Virus record (IMG/VR): IMGVR_UViG_3300025168_000113
Location: 1 to 54,412 of that record
DNA from: a virus
Length of the DNA stretch: 54,412 nucleotides
Reading direction: 5' to 3' (one strand)
The notes beneath the pieces were generated by a model that was not told the origin of the DNA, did not search any database, and saw only the letters and a list, made by a program, of their open reading frames with translations. Position numbers and translations under genes: made by a program. Shown here piece after piece: positions 1-7,207 of this stretch. Each line of letters starts with the position of its first letter. The stretch's first letter is position 1.

Positions 1-2
1 CT

Positions 3-104
3 CCTTGTCCAGAAGATGAACCAAATTGTGATAAAACTGGTTCTTCAATAAGAAAAATAGATATGGTAAGTGACTCAGGAGAAGACTTTTCTAAAGGTTT
101 TTAA
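3..104 (+). CDS. C-terminal end of an unidentified protein (cut by window edge)
   Basis: An open frame runs from the window edge to a TAA at 102-104, giving 33 residues that start with a Cys/Pro/Glu-rich stretch (PCPEDEPNCDKTG) and end in FSKGF. No start is visible because the gene begins upstream of the window. It is followed 10 bases later by the holin-like gene, so it is probably the preceding gene of the same rightward unit. Function cannot be inferred. Confidence 0.5.
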   Translation, partial: PCPEDEPNCDKTGSSIRKIDMVSDSGEDFSKGF

Positions 105-114
105 ATAAATATAT

Positions 115-318
115 ATGTCAGATAAATTAAAAAACATCATTACAAATGTTATCGGTTTACTTTTACTAGGATTAAATGTTTATATGTTTTACTTCGATGA
201 AGTAGAACTTACTTCTTTCTGTGTGATCTTATGTATATCGCTAGCACTATTCCTATTTAAAGGAACAAAGACAAAAGAATGGTTATCAAAAGGATTATCA
301 AAAATTATCTCCAAGTAA
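115..318 (+). CDS. Small two-helix membrane protein, candidate holin
   Basis: This 67-residue protein has two hydrophobic segments, roughly residues 9-27 and 33-48, separated by a short acidic turn (YFDEVE), and a basic C-terminus (KTKEWLSKGLSKIISK). That size and topology fit class II/III phage holins, which permeabilise the inner membrane at the end of infection. The 3' end overlaps the next gene, a u-spanin-like lipoprotein, by 40 bases, and the pairing with a spanin is the main support for a lysis role. The start is the ATG in an A/T-rich leader (ATAAATATATATG). It could also be an unrelated small membrane protein; no endolysin is visible next to it. Confidence 0.5.
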   Translation: MSDKLKNIITNVIGLLLLGLNVYMFYFDEVELTSFCVILCISLALFLFKGTKTKEWLSKGLSKIISK

Positions 319-725
319 TACTAATCTTTATATTTGTGGGATGTACTCCGCAAAAAAGATTAAATAGACTATTAGATAGATATCCTCAACTAACAGAACA
401 AGACACTATTGTTCTTAGAGATACTATAACTATAGAAAAATATCTACACGATACTACTACAGTATTAAAGTTTCACGATACTACAACTGTTATTAATAAT
501 GAAAGGGTAATACTAAAGTATTTCCACGACACTATAAAACAAGAAATTTACCACTATGTAGAATGTAAAGATTCTACTATCTACATAGAAAAACCTTATT
601 ATGTAGAAAAAGCAGTTTATAGGGAATTATCTTGGTGGGATAAGTACAAAGAATTTATATACATCATTTTAGGTTTACTTGGTGTATTAATGATTATGAA
701 AAAAATAAGTAAAACGATTATATAA
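279..725 (+). CDS. Lipoprotein with C-terminal transmembrane helix, candidate unimolecular spanin (u-spanin)
   Basis: The 148-residue protein starts with a basic region and a hydrophobic stretch ending in a lipobox (FIFVGC, Cys about residue 22), followed by a long periplasmic-type segment rich in Thr/His/Asp repeats (HDTTTV near 57 and 66, HDTIKQE near 83), and ends with a single hydrophobic helix (about 127-140) and a Lys-rich tail. An outer-membrane lipoprotein N-terminus plus an inner-membrane C-terminal helix is the defining topology of u-spanins such as T1 gp11, which fuse the two membranes during lysis. It overlaps the holin-like gene, as lysis genes usually do. No primary-sequence match to a known spanin is claimed; the call rests on topology and context. 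Confidence 0.55.
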   Translation: MVIKRIIKNYLQVILIFIFVGCTPQKRLNRLLDRYPQLTEQDTIVLRDTITIEKYLHDTTTVLKFHDTTTVINNERVILKYFHDTIKQEIYHYVECKDSTIYIEKPYYVEKAVYRELSWWDKYKEFIYIILGLLGVLMIMKKISKTII

Positions 726-735
726 AAGAAACAAA

Positions 736-1134
736 ATGGCGGAATATACAGAAATAGATATAGCCGGATTAGAAGGTAATGAAGCTTCTCAACCTAGAGT
801 GTTTGCGCACAGTGCTACTCCAATAACTGGAACCAATATCGTAACTCCGTTTGCTGGTCAGCAAGTGGTAACCACCGGTACTCCAATAGCTGGAGACACT
901 GTATCAGTATTAAGAAGAGGAGCTTGTCTATATGTAGGAGTTGCTTGCGATATTACAGTTGTTTTGGAAAGTCAAGATCCTGCAACTTTAATAGCTGATG
1001 CAATAACTTTTTATGGCGTTCCAGCAGGTTCTTTTTTACCAATACTAGTAACTAAAGTATTTAAAGTAACTAAAACAGATGGAACTGCATACTTAGCAGC
1101 AGATGTAGATAATAAGGTAATAGCTTTGTTTTAA
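736..1134 (+). CDS. Small beta-rich virion-type protein, possible decoration/spike protein
   Basis: A 132-residue protein, Ala/Thr/Val-rich with few charged residues, no signal peptide and no membrane segment. It contains alternating hydrophobic strands (for example VSVLRRGACLYVGVACDI and ITVVLESQDP), compatible with a small beta-barrel. It lies between the lysis genes and the LamG adhesin, with a 3-base gap to the adhesin start, so it is probably a surface or fibre-associated virion component. I do not recognise the family. Confidence 0.55.
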   Translation: MAEYTEIDIAGLEGNEASQPRVFAHSATPITGTNIVTPFAGQQVVTTGTPIAGDTVSVLRRGACLYVGVACDITVVLESQDPATLIADAITFYGVPAGSFLPILVTKVFKVTKTDGTAYLAADVDNKVIALF

Positions 1135-1137
1135 GAG

Positions 1138-3258
1138 ATGAATTTAGGTTTAGGAAATACAATACCAATTAATTCAGTTCGTCAAGGCTTAGGTGGCGGC
1201 GGTGGCGGTGGCGGCTTTGACAACACTTATTCCTTAGCCTTCGATGGTGTGGATGATTATGTAGATACAGGCATTTCTACTTTAACTGGAACAGATTTTT
1301 CAATTAGCTATTGGTTTAAAACAACTGCAACACTAACTAATTTTAATTATTATGTACCATTTTCTGCTGTTACAAATCAACAATTTGTTGGAGCTTATTT
1401 GTATTATCACCCAACAACAAAATTAACATTTCGTTCAAGAAATAGTAGTGGTACTTTAGTAAAGGGAACAGTAGATTTATCAGATGGTAATTGGCACAAC
1501 ATAGTAGTAACCTATGATTCAACTTCCTACGCATTAAAAATGTACGTTGATGGTTCTATTGATTATGACGAAACAATTTATTCTTATGCAGTTTTTAATC
1601 AACCTTTATTATTAGGTGGTAAAAGTTCAAGCCTAAATTTAATAGATTGCTCTATTGATGAAGCAAGTTTATTTAATTCTGTTTTAACCTCTGAAAATGT
1701 AACTTCAATTTATAATTCGGGAGTTCCTAACGATATAAGTTCTATAAGTGGTTTAACCGCTTGGTATCGCAACGGTGACAACGGCTCTTACAAATCTCCA
1801 CAGTGGCTCATTCCTAATAATAGTAATGTTGCTAATTCAAGAATATCGAATTATAGTTTTGATTTTGATGGTGTGAATGATTATATAGATACAGGTTCTA
1901 ATCCTTTAATAGGAGAAGGGAATTTATCTATTTCAGCGTGGTTTAAATCTTCAGATGTTGATTTTCAATATTTACTTGGAGATAATAGTTTAAGATTTAA
2001 TATTAAGCAATCCAATGGAGATACAAGAATATCTTTTACAGGTTCAGTTGACCCCTTTAGAGGTTTTGGCGTTTCTTATAGTGTTGGAAATTGGAATAAC
2101 ATTATATTAACATTTGATGGCTCACTTGTTCAAGCAGATAGGTTAAAACTTTATCATAATGGTGTAGAAATAAATAATATTAATGCAGGTACACCAAACA
2201 CAACATTATTGTTAAACACTGCTGCAAATCTTATGATAGGAAGGGCAGGTAGCACTTCATCTAATCCTTGGAATGGCTCTATTGATGAAGTTGCAACTTG
2301 GAATACTACGTTAACTCAAGAAAACATAACTTCAATTTATGGTGGCGGTACACCTTCTGCAATTAGCTCACTTTCACCAATTTCACATTGGAGAATGGGT
2401 GAACAAGCTAACTTTACTTCTAACTGGTTAGTAAACAATTCAGCATTAAGCAACTATTCAACAAGGTCATTTAATTTCGATGGTGTGGATGATTATATAG
2501 ATTTTGGCAATCCAGCAAGTTTACAAATAACAACAGATTTAAGTGTTTCGTTTTGGTTTAAAGGCTCAAGCACAGCCGACCAAGCAATAGTTGCTAAGGA
2601 CGCTTTAGGGCTAAGATGTTGGGGTATTTGGAATAATGTTTTTGGAGCTGGTAACAACTTGCAATTTTATATTTTTAATTCTAATTCTTTAACAGAAGTT
2701 CAAACGTCAGCAAATTATAATGATGGAAACTGGCATAATGTAGTGTGTGTTTTTAAACCTTCTACATATTTAAGAATTTACGTTGACGGTGTTTTAGATG
2801 GAGAAAATACAACATCAATCCCTGCAACTATTGACAATGACGCAGCAAATTTAACAGTTGGAGCAATAGTTTCAAGCGGTAGCCCAATTTATGAATTTGA
2901 GGGGAACGTTGACGAAGTAGCAATTTGGAATAGTGACCAAAGTAGCAACGTTAGTTCTATATATTCGTCAGGTACTCCTTCCGCAATTACAGGTGCAGTT
3001 TCACATTGGAGAATGGGTGAACAAGCAACATTCTCAACTAATTGGAATGTGCCTGATAATGGAAGTGCAAGCAACACAGGAACCTCAGCAAATATGACAA
3101 TAGCAGATTTAGAAGGTGACGCACCTAACTACACAGGTGGTGGCTTATCAAATAATATGACAATAGAAGATAGGGTAGGTGACGCACCTAATAGCACTTC
3201 GAATGCTTTAAGTTACAATATGACTGAAAGCGATAGAGAAGAAAATGTACCAACATAA
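1138..3258 (+). CDS. Adhesin/tail-fibre protein with three LamG (concanavalin-like) domains
   Basis: The 706-residue protein starts with a short N-terminus, a run of eight glycines (about residues 21-28) and then three similar LamG/ConA-like jelly-roll domains, each opening with F-DGV-DY-D-G (about residues 35, 242 and 447) and containing the W-H/N-N-V/I and YVDG/YHNGV strand motifs and a closing ID/VDEVA-WN segment. LamG folds bind carbohydrate, so this is a good candidate for host-surface glycan recognition. After the third domain come three degenerate repeats (NMTIADLEGDAPN, NMTIEDRVGDAPN, NMTESDREENVP). The three domains appear to be internal duplications. It is the largest gene of the right-pointing pre-terminase cluster. 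Confidence 0.7.
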   Translation: MNLGLGNTIPINSVRQGLGGGGGGGGFDNTYSLAFDGVDDYVDTGISTLTGTDFSISYWFKTTATLTNFNYYVPFSAVTNQQFVGAYLYYHPTTKLTFRSRNSSGTLVKGTVDLSDGNWHNIVVTYDSTSYALKMYVDGSIDYDETIYSYAVFNQPLLLGGKSSSLNLIDCSIDEASLFNSVLTSENVTSIYNSGVPNDISSISGLTAWYRNGDNGSYKSPQWLIPNNSNVANSRISNYSFDFDGVNDYIDTGSNPLIGEGNLSISAWFKSSDVDFQYLLGDNSLRFNIKQSNGDTRISFTGSVDPFRGFGVSYSVGNWNNIILTFDGSLVQADRLKLYHNGVEINNINAGTPNTTLLLNTAANLMIGRAGSTSSNPWNGSIDEVATWNTTLTQENITSIYGGGTPSAISSLSPISHWRMGEQANFTSNWLVNNSALSNYSTRSFNFDGVDDYIDFGNPASLQITTDLSVSFWFKGSSTADQAIVAKDALGLRCWGIWNNVFGAGNNLQFYIFNSNSLTEVQTSANYNDGNWHNVVCVFKPSTYLRIYVDGVLDGENTTSIPATIDNDAANLTVGAIVSSGSPIYEFEGNVDEVAIWNSDQSSNVSSIYSSGTPSAITGAVSHWRMGEQATFSTNWNVPDNGSASNTGTSANMTIADLEGDAPNYTGGGLSNNMTIEDRVGDAPNSTSNALSYNMTESDREENVPT

Positions 3259-3270
3259 TAATATATAAAA

Positions 3271-3579
3271 ATGGAAAATGAATTTAATTTAGAGAGTTAC
3301 AATTATCCCATTACAGTAGGGGGTAATAATTTAACTTATGCAATTTGTAATATTGCAACAGATTTAAGTAATATTGACTTTAGCCAAGTGGGGCAAAGTT
3401 CAGCAGGAACAATTAGAAGGAGTTTAGATGATACTCTTTTTATAATTAAATACAATGCAGAGCCTACTTTTATAAAAGATGGATCTGTAACCCCTTCACA
3501 GATTTTAAGTCATGAAGAATGTTTAGAATTGATGAGTACGCCAGATTGGTCAGAACCGATAGAAGAAGAAGTAAAATGA
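3271..3579 (+). CDS. Small acidic protein, likely adhesin-associated
   Basis: A 102-residue acidic protein that follows the LamG adhesin by 12 bases; it may assist or accompany the fibre. It has no signal peptide, membrane helix or motif I recognise. The C-terminus reads SEPIEEEVK. The same frame stays open for 30 more codons after the TGA and encodes an extremely basic tail (see findings); a separate small ORF starts on an ATGA overlap with this stop. Confidence 0.6.
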   Translation: MENEFNLESYNYPITVGGNNLTYAICNIATDLSNIDFSQVGQSSAGTIRRSLDDTLFIIKYNAEPTFIKDGSVTPSQILSHEECLELMSTPDWSEPIEEEVK

Positions 3580-3638
3580 AATTCAGTCACCAAAAAGAAG
3601 AAAAAAAGAAAACGAAGAAGGGTGAGGATGCGAACTAA
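3576..3638 (+). CDS. Possible tiny basic peptide gene
   Basis: Twenty codons beginning with an ATG that overlaps the TGA of the preceding gene (ATGA), the junction type used throughout this genome. The product starts MKFSHQKEEKKK and is rich in Lys and Glu. The overlap supports translation, but a second, still more basic frame is open across the same bases (through 3672), so this may not be the frame that is used. Treat it as one reading of the 3577-3672 stretch. Confidence 0.3.
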   Translation: MKFSHQKEEKKKTKKGEDAN

Positions 3639-3677
3639 TCGCGGAAAGAAAAGAAGAAAAAATAAAAATTAAATTAA

Positions 3678-3926
3678 ATGAAAATTAAAGAAGAACAGTT
3701 GAAACAAATTCAAGAACAACAAAAAGCATTAAATTCTATAATGCATGAAGTGGGAGTTTTAGAAGCTCAGAAACACGGGTTGTTACATAAGTTTGCTGGA
3801 ATCAATCAAGAGGTTGAAGATGTAAAAAGCGAATTAGAAAAAGAGTACGGAGCAGTTAATATTAATTTAGAGACTGGAGAGTACACTGAAATAGAGAAAG
3901 AACAAGAATTAAGTAAAGTAGATTAA
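3678..3926 (+). CDS. Small coiled-coil protein
   Basis: This 82-residue protein is highly charged and Gln/Glu/Lys-rich, with heptad-like hydrophobics (about residues 4-60) predicting a coiled coil; there is no Cys and no membrane helix. The start follows an A/T-rich leader (AAATTAAATG). It is one base upstream of the next gene and lies in the run leading to the terminase genes. Function is unknown; a scaffold-like or adaptor role is only a guess. Confidence 0.6.
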   Translation: MKIKEEQLKQIQEQQKALNSIMHEVGVLEAQKHGLLHKFAGINQEVEDVKSELEKEYGAVNINLETGEYTEIEKEQELSKVD

Positions 3927-3927
3927 G

Positions 3928-4155
3928 ATGTCTAGTGTAATAAGAAAGATCAGTATTGGTGCTGATTACAAAAACGAAGCTATGCATTACTCAGTCGGTC
4001 AACAAGTTTACGGTGGCCACACTATTTGTGATATAGTCACCAACGATTCAGATGGAGAGTACATGATCTACATAAAAAAGAATGATGAGGTTTTACCATG
4101 GAAGAAGTTTAATTCCAATATGGCTATAGCTGTTGAATTTGATCTTGAATACTAA
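3928..4155 (+). CDS. Small hypothetical protein
   Basis: A 75-residue protein with several beta-strand-like segments (YSVGQQVYGGHTICDIV; GEYMIYIKKNDEVLPWKKF), suggesting a small barrel. It shares one base with the start of the GroES-like gene (TAATG), so the two are probably translationally coupled. No family recognised. Confidence 0.6.
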   Translation: MSSVIRKISIGADYKNEAMHYSVGQQVYGGHTICDIVTNDSDGEYMIYIKKNDEVLPWKKFNSNMAIAVEFDLEY

Positions 4156-4760
4156 TGAAGAGTATATATAGATTTTTAATTAAACCTAAGAAAGAAAGAT
4201 ACAACAACACTATAGAACTAAACGGCCAAGAACTAATAATAAATACAAAGATTGAAACCTTTGAATCAGTTAGTAAAAACGCTATAGTAGAAATTGTACC
4301 AGAAGCTTTTAAAACAAAAATAAAACCAGGTGATGAAGTAGTCGTTCATCACAATGTTTTCCGTAGGTTTTACGATATGAAAGGTAGAGAGAAAAACTCT
4401 GCATCATTTTTTAAAGATGATTTATTTTTTTGTGATATAGAACAAATATATTTATACAAAAATAATAACTCTTGGAAAACAAATCTTAACTACTGTTTTG
4501 TTAAACCGCTCAAGAACGATGATAAGATGACACTAGAGAAAGAGAAACCATTGAAAGGTATTATCAAGTACAGTAATGACAAACTGTCCTCTAACGGCAT
4601 TAAAAGCGGTGATTTAATAACGTTTACCCCAAACTCTGAATTTGAGTTTATAATAGAAGGAGAACGTTTATATTGTATGAAATCAAATGATATTGCTATA
4701 AGACATGAACGCAAAGGAAACGAAGAAGAGTATAATCCAAGCTGGGCGCATTGCGGTTGA
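4155..4760 (+). CDS. Tandem GroES-like (Cpn10-fold) protein, candidate phage co-chaperonin
   Basis: The 201-residue protein seems to contain two GroES-like barrels. The first half has the FLIKPK opening strand and the segment IKPGDEVVVHHNVFR (about 56-70), resembling the V-x-G-D-x-V core of Cpn10 and the phage versions with a His-His pair. The second half repeats the plan: CFVKPLK (about 114), IKSGDLITFTP (about 151) and RLYCMKSNDIAI (about 172), like the end of GroES. Phage co-chaperonins (T4 gp31 is the model) cap host GroEL for capsid-protein folding, and the gene lies just upstream of the terminase/capsid module. Sequence similarity is weak, so the call is tentative. It overlaps the next gene by 56 bases in another frame. 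Confidence 0.5.
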   Translation: MKSIYRFLIKPKKERYNNTIELNGQELIINTKIETFESVSKNAIVEIVPEAFKTKIKPGDEVVVHHNVFRRFYDMKGREKNSASFFKDDLFFCDIEQIYLYKNNNSWKTNLNYCFVKPLKNDDKMTLEKEKPLKGIIKYSNDKLSSNGIKSGDLITFTPNSEFEFIIEGERLYCMKSNDIAIRHERKGNEEEYNPSWAHCG

Positions 4761-4983
4761 AGAACTCATTAAAGTCGCTAAAGAACCAATCGTCGATACT
4801 GATGATGATGTTACTGCAGATAGACTTAAAAATGCTGCTGCCACTAAAAAACTTGCTATATTTGATGCTTTTGAAATCCTCAACAGGATGGAACAAGAGG
4901 AAGCAATGCTCAATGGGAAAATCAAAGAAGAAGAAAAACCTCAAAGAGAATTTAGAGGATTTGCCGAGGGGAGGAGTAAGTAA
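4705..4983 (+). CDS. Putative small terminase subunit
   Basis: A 92-residue, charged, alpha-helical protein ending in the stop that shares one base with the TerL start (TAATG at 4981-4985). Position directly before the large terminase, size and predicted helical content fit a small terminase subunit, which recognises phage DNA for packaging. There is no direct motif proof. The start at 4705 overlaps the end of the GroES-like gene. Confidence 0.55.
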   Translation: MNAKETKKSIIQAGRIAVEELIKVAKEPIVDTDDDVTADRLKNAAATKKLAIFDAFEILNRMEQEEAMLNGKIKEEEKPQREFRGFAEGRSK

Positions 4984-7205
4984 TGTACGAACAAAGTTTA
5001 TGGAGCGAAGTTAAAGATGTTGTTAATCCTAAAATATTATCCAAGAATAATAGATTAAAAAAATGGGAGTATGGTTACAACAAAGATTATGATTTTATTG
5101 TAATAAGTAAAACTGGAAAAATTGGAAAGATCATTAAGATACAAAATCTCCGCATTGCTTTACCAGCAGAACATGAACCGTTTAAACGAAGCGAAGATAA
5201 ATCGGGACAATACTGGGAACAGTTCGAATACCCAAAAGAATTAAAAAAAATTAAGAGTAGGTTTGACTGGGAGAAATACCCAGTAGACTTCAGGGAAGAA
5301 TGGTGGGACTATATAGATGAAGAATTTAAAAGAAGAGATGAAGGGTTTTGGTTTTATAACAATGGTGAACCTACTTATATCACTGGTACTCATTACATGT
5401 ACTTGCAATGGTCAAAGATTGATATCGGAGCGCCAGACTATAGGGAAGCAAATAGGTTATTCTTCATATTTTGGGAAGCCTGTAAAGCAGATACACGAGC
5501 TTATGGAATGTGTTACCTTAAAAACAGACGATCGGGTTTTTCCTTTATGTGTTCCGCAGAACTGGTCAACCAAGCAACAATATCCAGTGATTCAAGATAT
5601 GGCATACTATCCAAATCAGGAGCTGATGCCAAGAAAATGTTTACCGATAAAGTTGTACCGATCTCAATTAATTATCCGTTCTTCTTCAAACCCATACAAG
5701 ATGGTATGGATCGTCCTAAAACCGAACTTGCCTATAGAGTGCCAGCGTCAAAGCTTACACGTAGAAAGATTGAGGCAAACGAAGAACTTAGAGAACTAGA
5801 TGGATTAGACACTACTATAGATTGGAAGAACACAGGAGATAATAGTTATGATGGTGAAAAACTTAAACTGTTAGGACACGATGAAAGTGGTAAGTGGGAA
5901 AGACCTGATAATATAAAGAATAACTGGAAGGTAACTAAAACTTGTTTAAGGTTAGGTAGTAGAATAATTGGTAAGTGTATGATGGGGTCGACTTCTAATG
6001 CTTTAGACAAAGGAGGTCAAAACTTTAAAGATATTTATCAAGGATCAAACTGTTTAGAAAGAAACAGAAACGGTCAAACAAAAGAAGGTTTATATTCACT
6101 GTTCATACCAATGGAATGGAACTATGAAGGATTTATAGACAGGTACGGTTATCCAGTATTTGATACCCCTAAAAAACCTGTGTTAGGTATAGATAACAAC
6201 TACATAGATATTGGTGTTGTAGAGCATTGGAATAATGAGGTTGAAGGATTAAAACAAGATCAAGATGGTTTAAATGAATACTATCGTCAATTTCCAAGAA
6301 CAGAACAACATGCCTTTAGAGATGAAACTAAACAAAGTCTATTTAACTTAGTAAAGATATACGAACAGATAGATTATAATGAATCTTTAAACAACAAAGC
6401 TAACGTCACTCAAGGTGGTTTTCAATGGGAAAATGGAATAAAAGATACTAAAGTAATATTTGTACCTAATTCTAGTGGTAGATTTAATATATCATGGGTA
6501 CCACCTAAAAATCTTCAAAATAGTGTGATATTAAAAAATGGAGTTAAGTATCCTGGAAACGAACACGTTGGTGCGTTTGGTTGTGATAGTTATGATATTA
6601 GTGGAACTGTAGATGGAAGAGGTTCTAATGGAGCTTTTCACGGGTTAACTAAATTTAGCATGGAAGACACCCCTCCAAATCACTTTTTTTTAGAATATAT
6701 ATCTAGACCTCAAACAGCGGATATATTTTTTGAAGAAATACTTATGGCTTTAGTTTTTTACGGTATGCCTATATTAGCTGAAAACAATAAACCTAGGTTA
6801 TTGTATTATTTGAAAAGAAGAGGTTATAGAGGTTTTTCAATGAATAGACCGGATAAAATATGGAACAAGTTGTCGGTAGCAGAAAAAGAAATAGGGGGTA
6901 TACCTAATTCAAGTGAAGACATAAAACAATCACACGCCGCCGCTATAGAATCTTACATAAATGATTATGTAGGGTTAAATGGAGAAGAGGCGGGAAATAT
7001 GTATTTTCAAAGAACGTTAGAGGATTGGGCAAAATTTGATATAAACAAAAGAACCAAACATGATGCTTCTATAAGTTCTGGGTTAGCAATAATGGCTTGT
7101 AATAGAAATAAGTATAAGCCTACTGCAGATAGAAAAACCAAACATATTAATTTAGGTATTAAGAGGTATGACAATAAAGGATCAATTTCAAAAATAATAA
7201 AATAA
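4983..7205 (+). CDS. Terminase large subunit (packaging ATPase and nuclease)
   Basis: The 740-residue protein has the two-part plan of TerL. In the N-terminal half a P-loop-like strand CYLKNRRSGFS (about residues 175-185) occupies the Walker A position; it lacks the canonical Lys-Ser, as seen in some divergent terminases. The C-terminal nuclease half has a conserved aspartate cluster at GCDSYDISG (about 533) and a later acidic/Asn motif ILAENNKP. It is directly followed by the portal gene (2-base gap), the usual order. It would cut concatemeric DNA and pump it into the prohead. The length is at the long end for TerL. Confidence 0.8.
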   Translation: MYEQSLWSEVKDVVNPKILSKNNRLKKWEYGYNKDYDFIVISKTGKIGKIIKIQNLRIALPAEHEPFKRSEDKSGQYWEQFEYPKELKKIKSRFDWEKYPVDFREEWWDYIDEEFKRRDEGFWFYNNGEPTYITGTHYMYLQWSKIDIGAPDYREANRLFFIFWEACKADTRAYGMCYLKNRRSGFSFMCSAELVNQATISSDSRYGILSKSGADAKKMFTDKVVPISINYPFFFKPIQDGMDRPKTELAYRVPASKLTRRKIEANEELRELDGLDTTIDWKNTGDNSYDGEKLKLLGHDESGKWERPDNIKNNWKVTKTCLRLGSRIIGKCMMGSTSNALDKGGQNFKDIYQGSNCLERNRNGQTKEGLYSLFIPMEWNYEGFIDRYGYPVFDTPKKPVLGIDNNYIDIGVVEHWNNEVEGLKQDQDGLNEYYRQFPRTEQHAFRDETKQSLFNLVKIYEQIDYNESLNNKANVTQGGFQWENGIKDTKVIFVPNSSGRFNISWVPPKNLQNSVILKNGVKYPGNEHVGAFGCDSYDISGTVDGRGSNGAFHGLTKFSMEDTPPNHFFLEYISRPQTADIFFEEILMALVFYGMPILAENNKPRLLYYLKRRGYRGFSMNRPDKIWNKLSVAEKEIGGIPNSSEDIKQSHAAAIESYINDYVGLNGEEAGNMYFQRTLEDWAKFDINKRTKHDASISSGLAIMACNRNKYKPTADRKTKHINLGIKRYDNKGSISKIIK

Positions 7206-7207
7206 GA

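Noticed and set aside
5317-5799. 160-codon frame inside the terminase gene
   Set aside because: Shadow frame in the real TerL coding sequence; composition and lack of start context do not support a gene.
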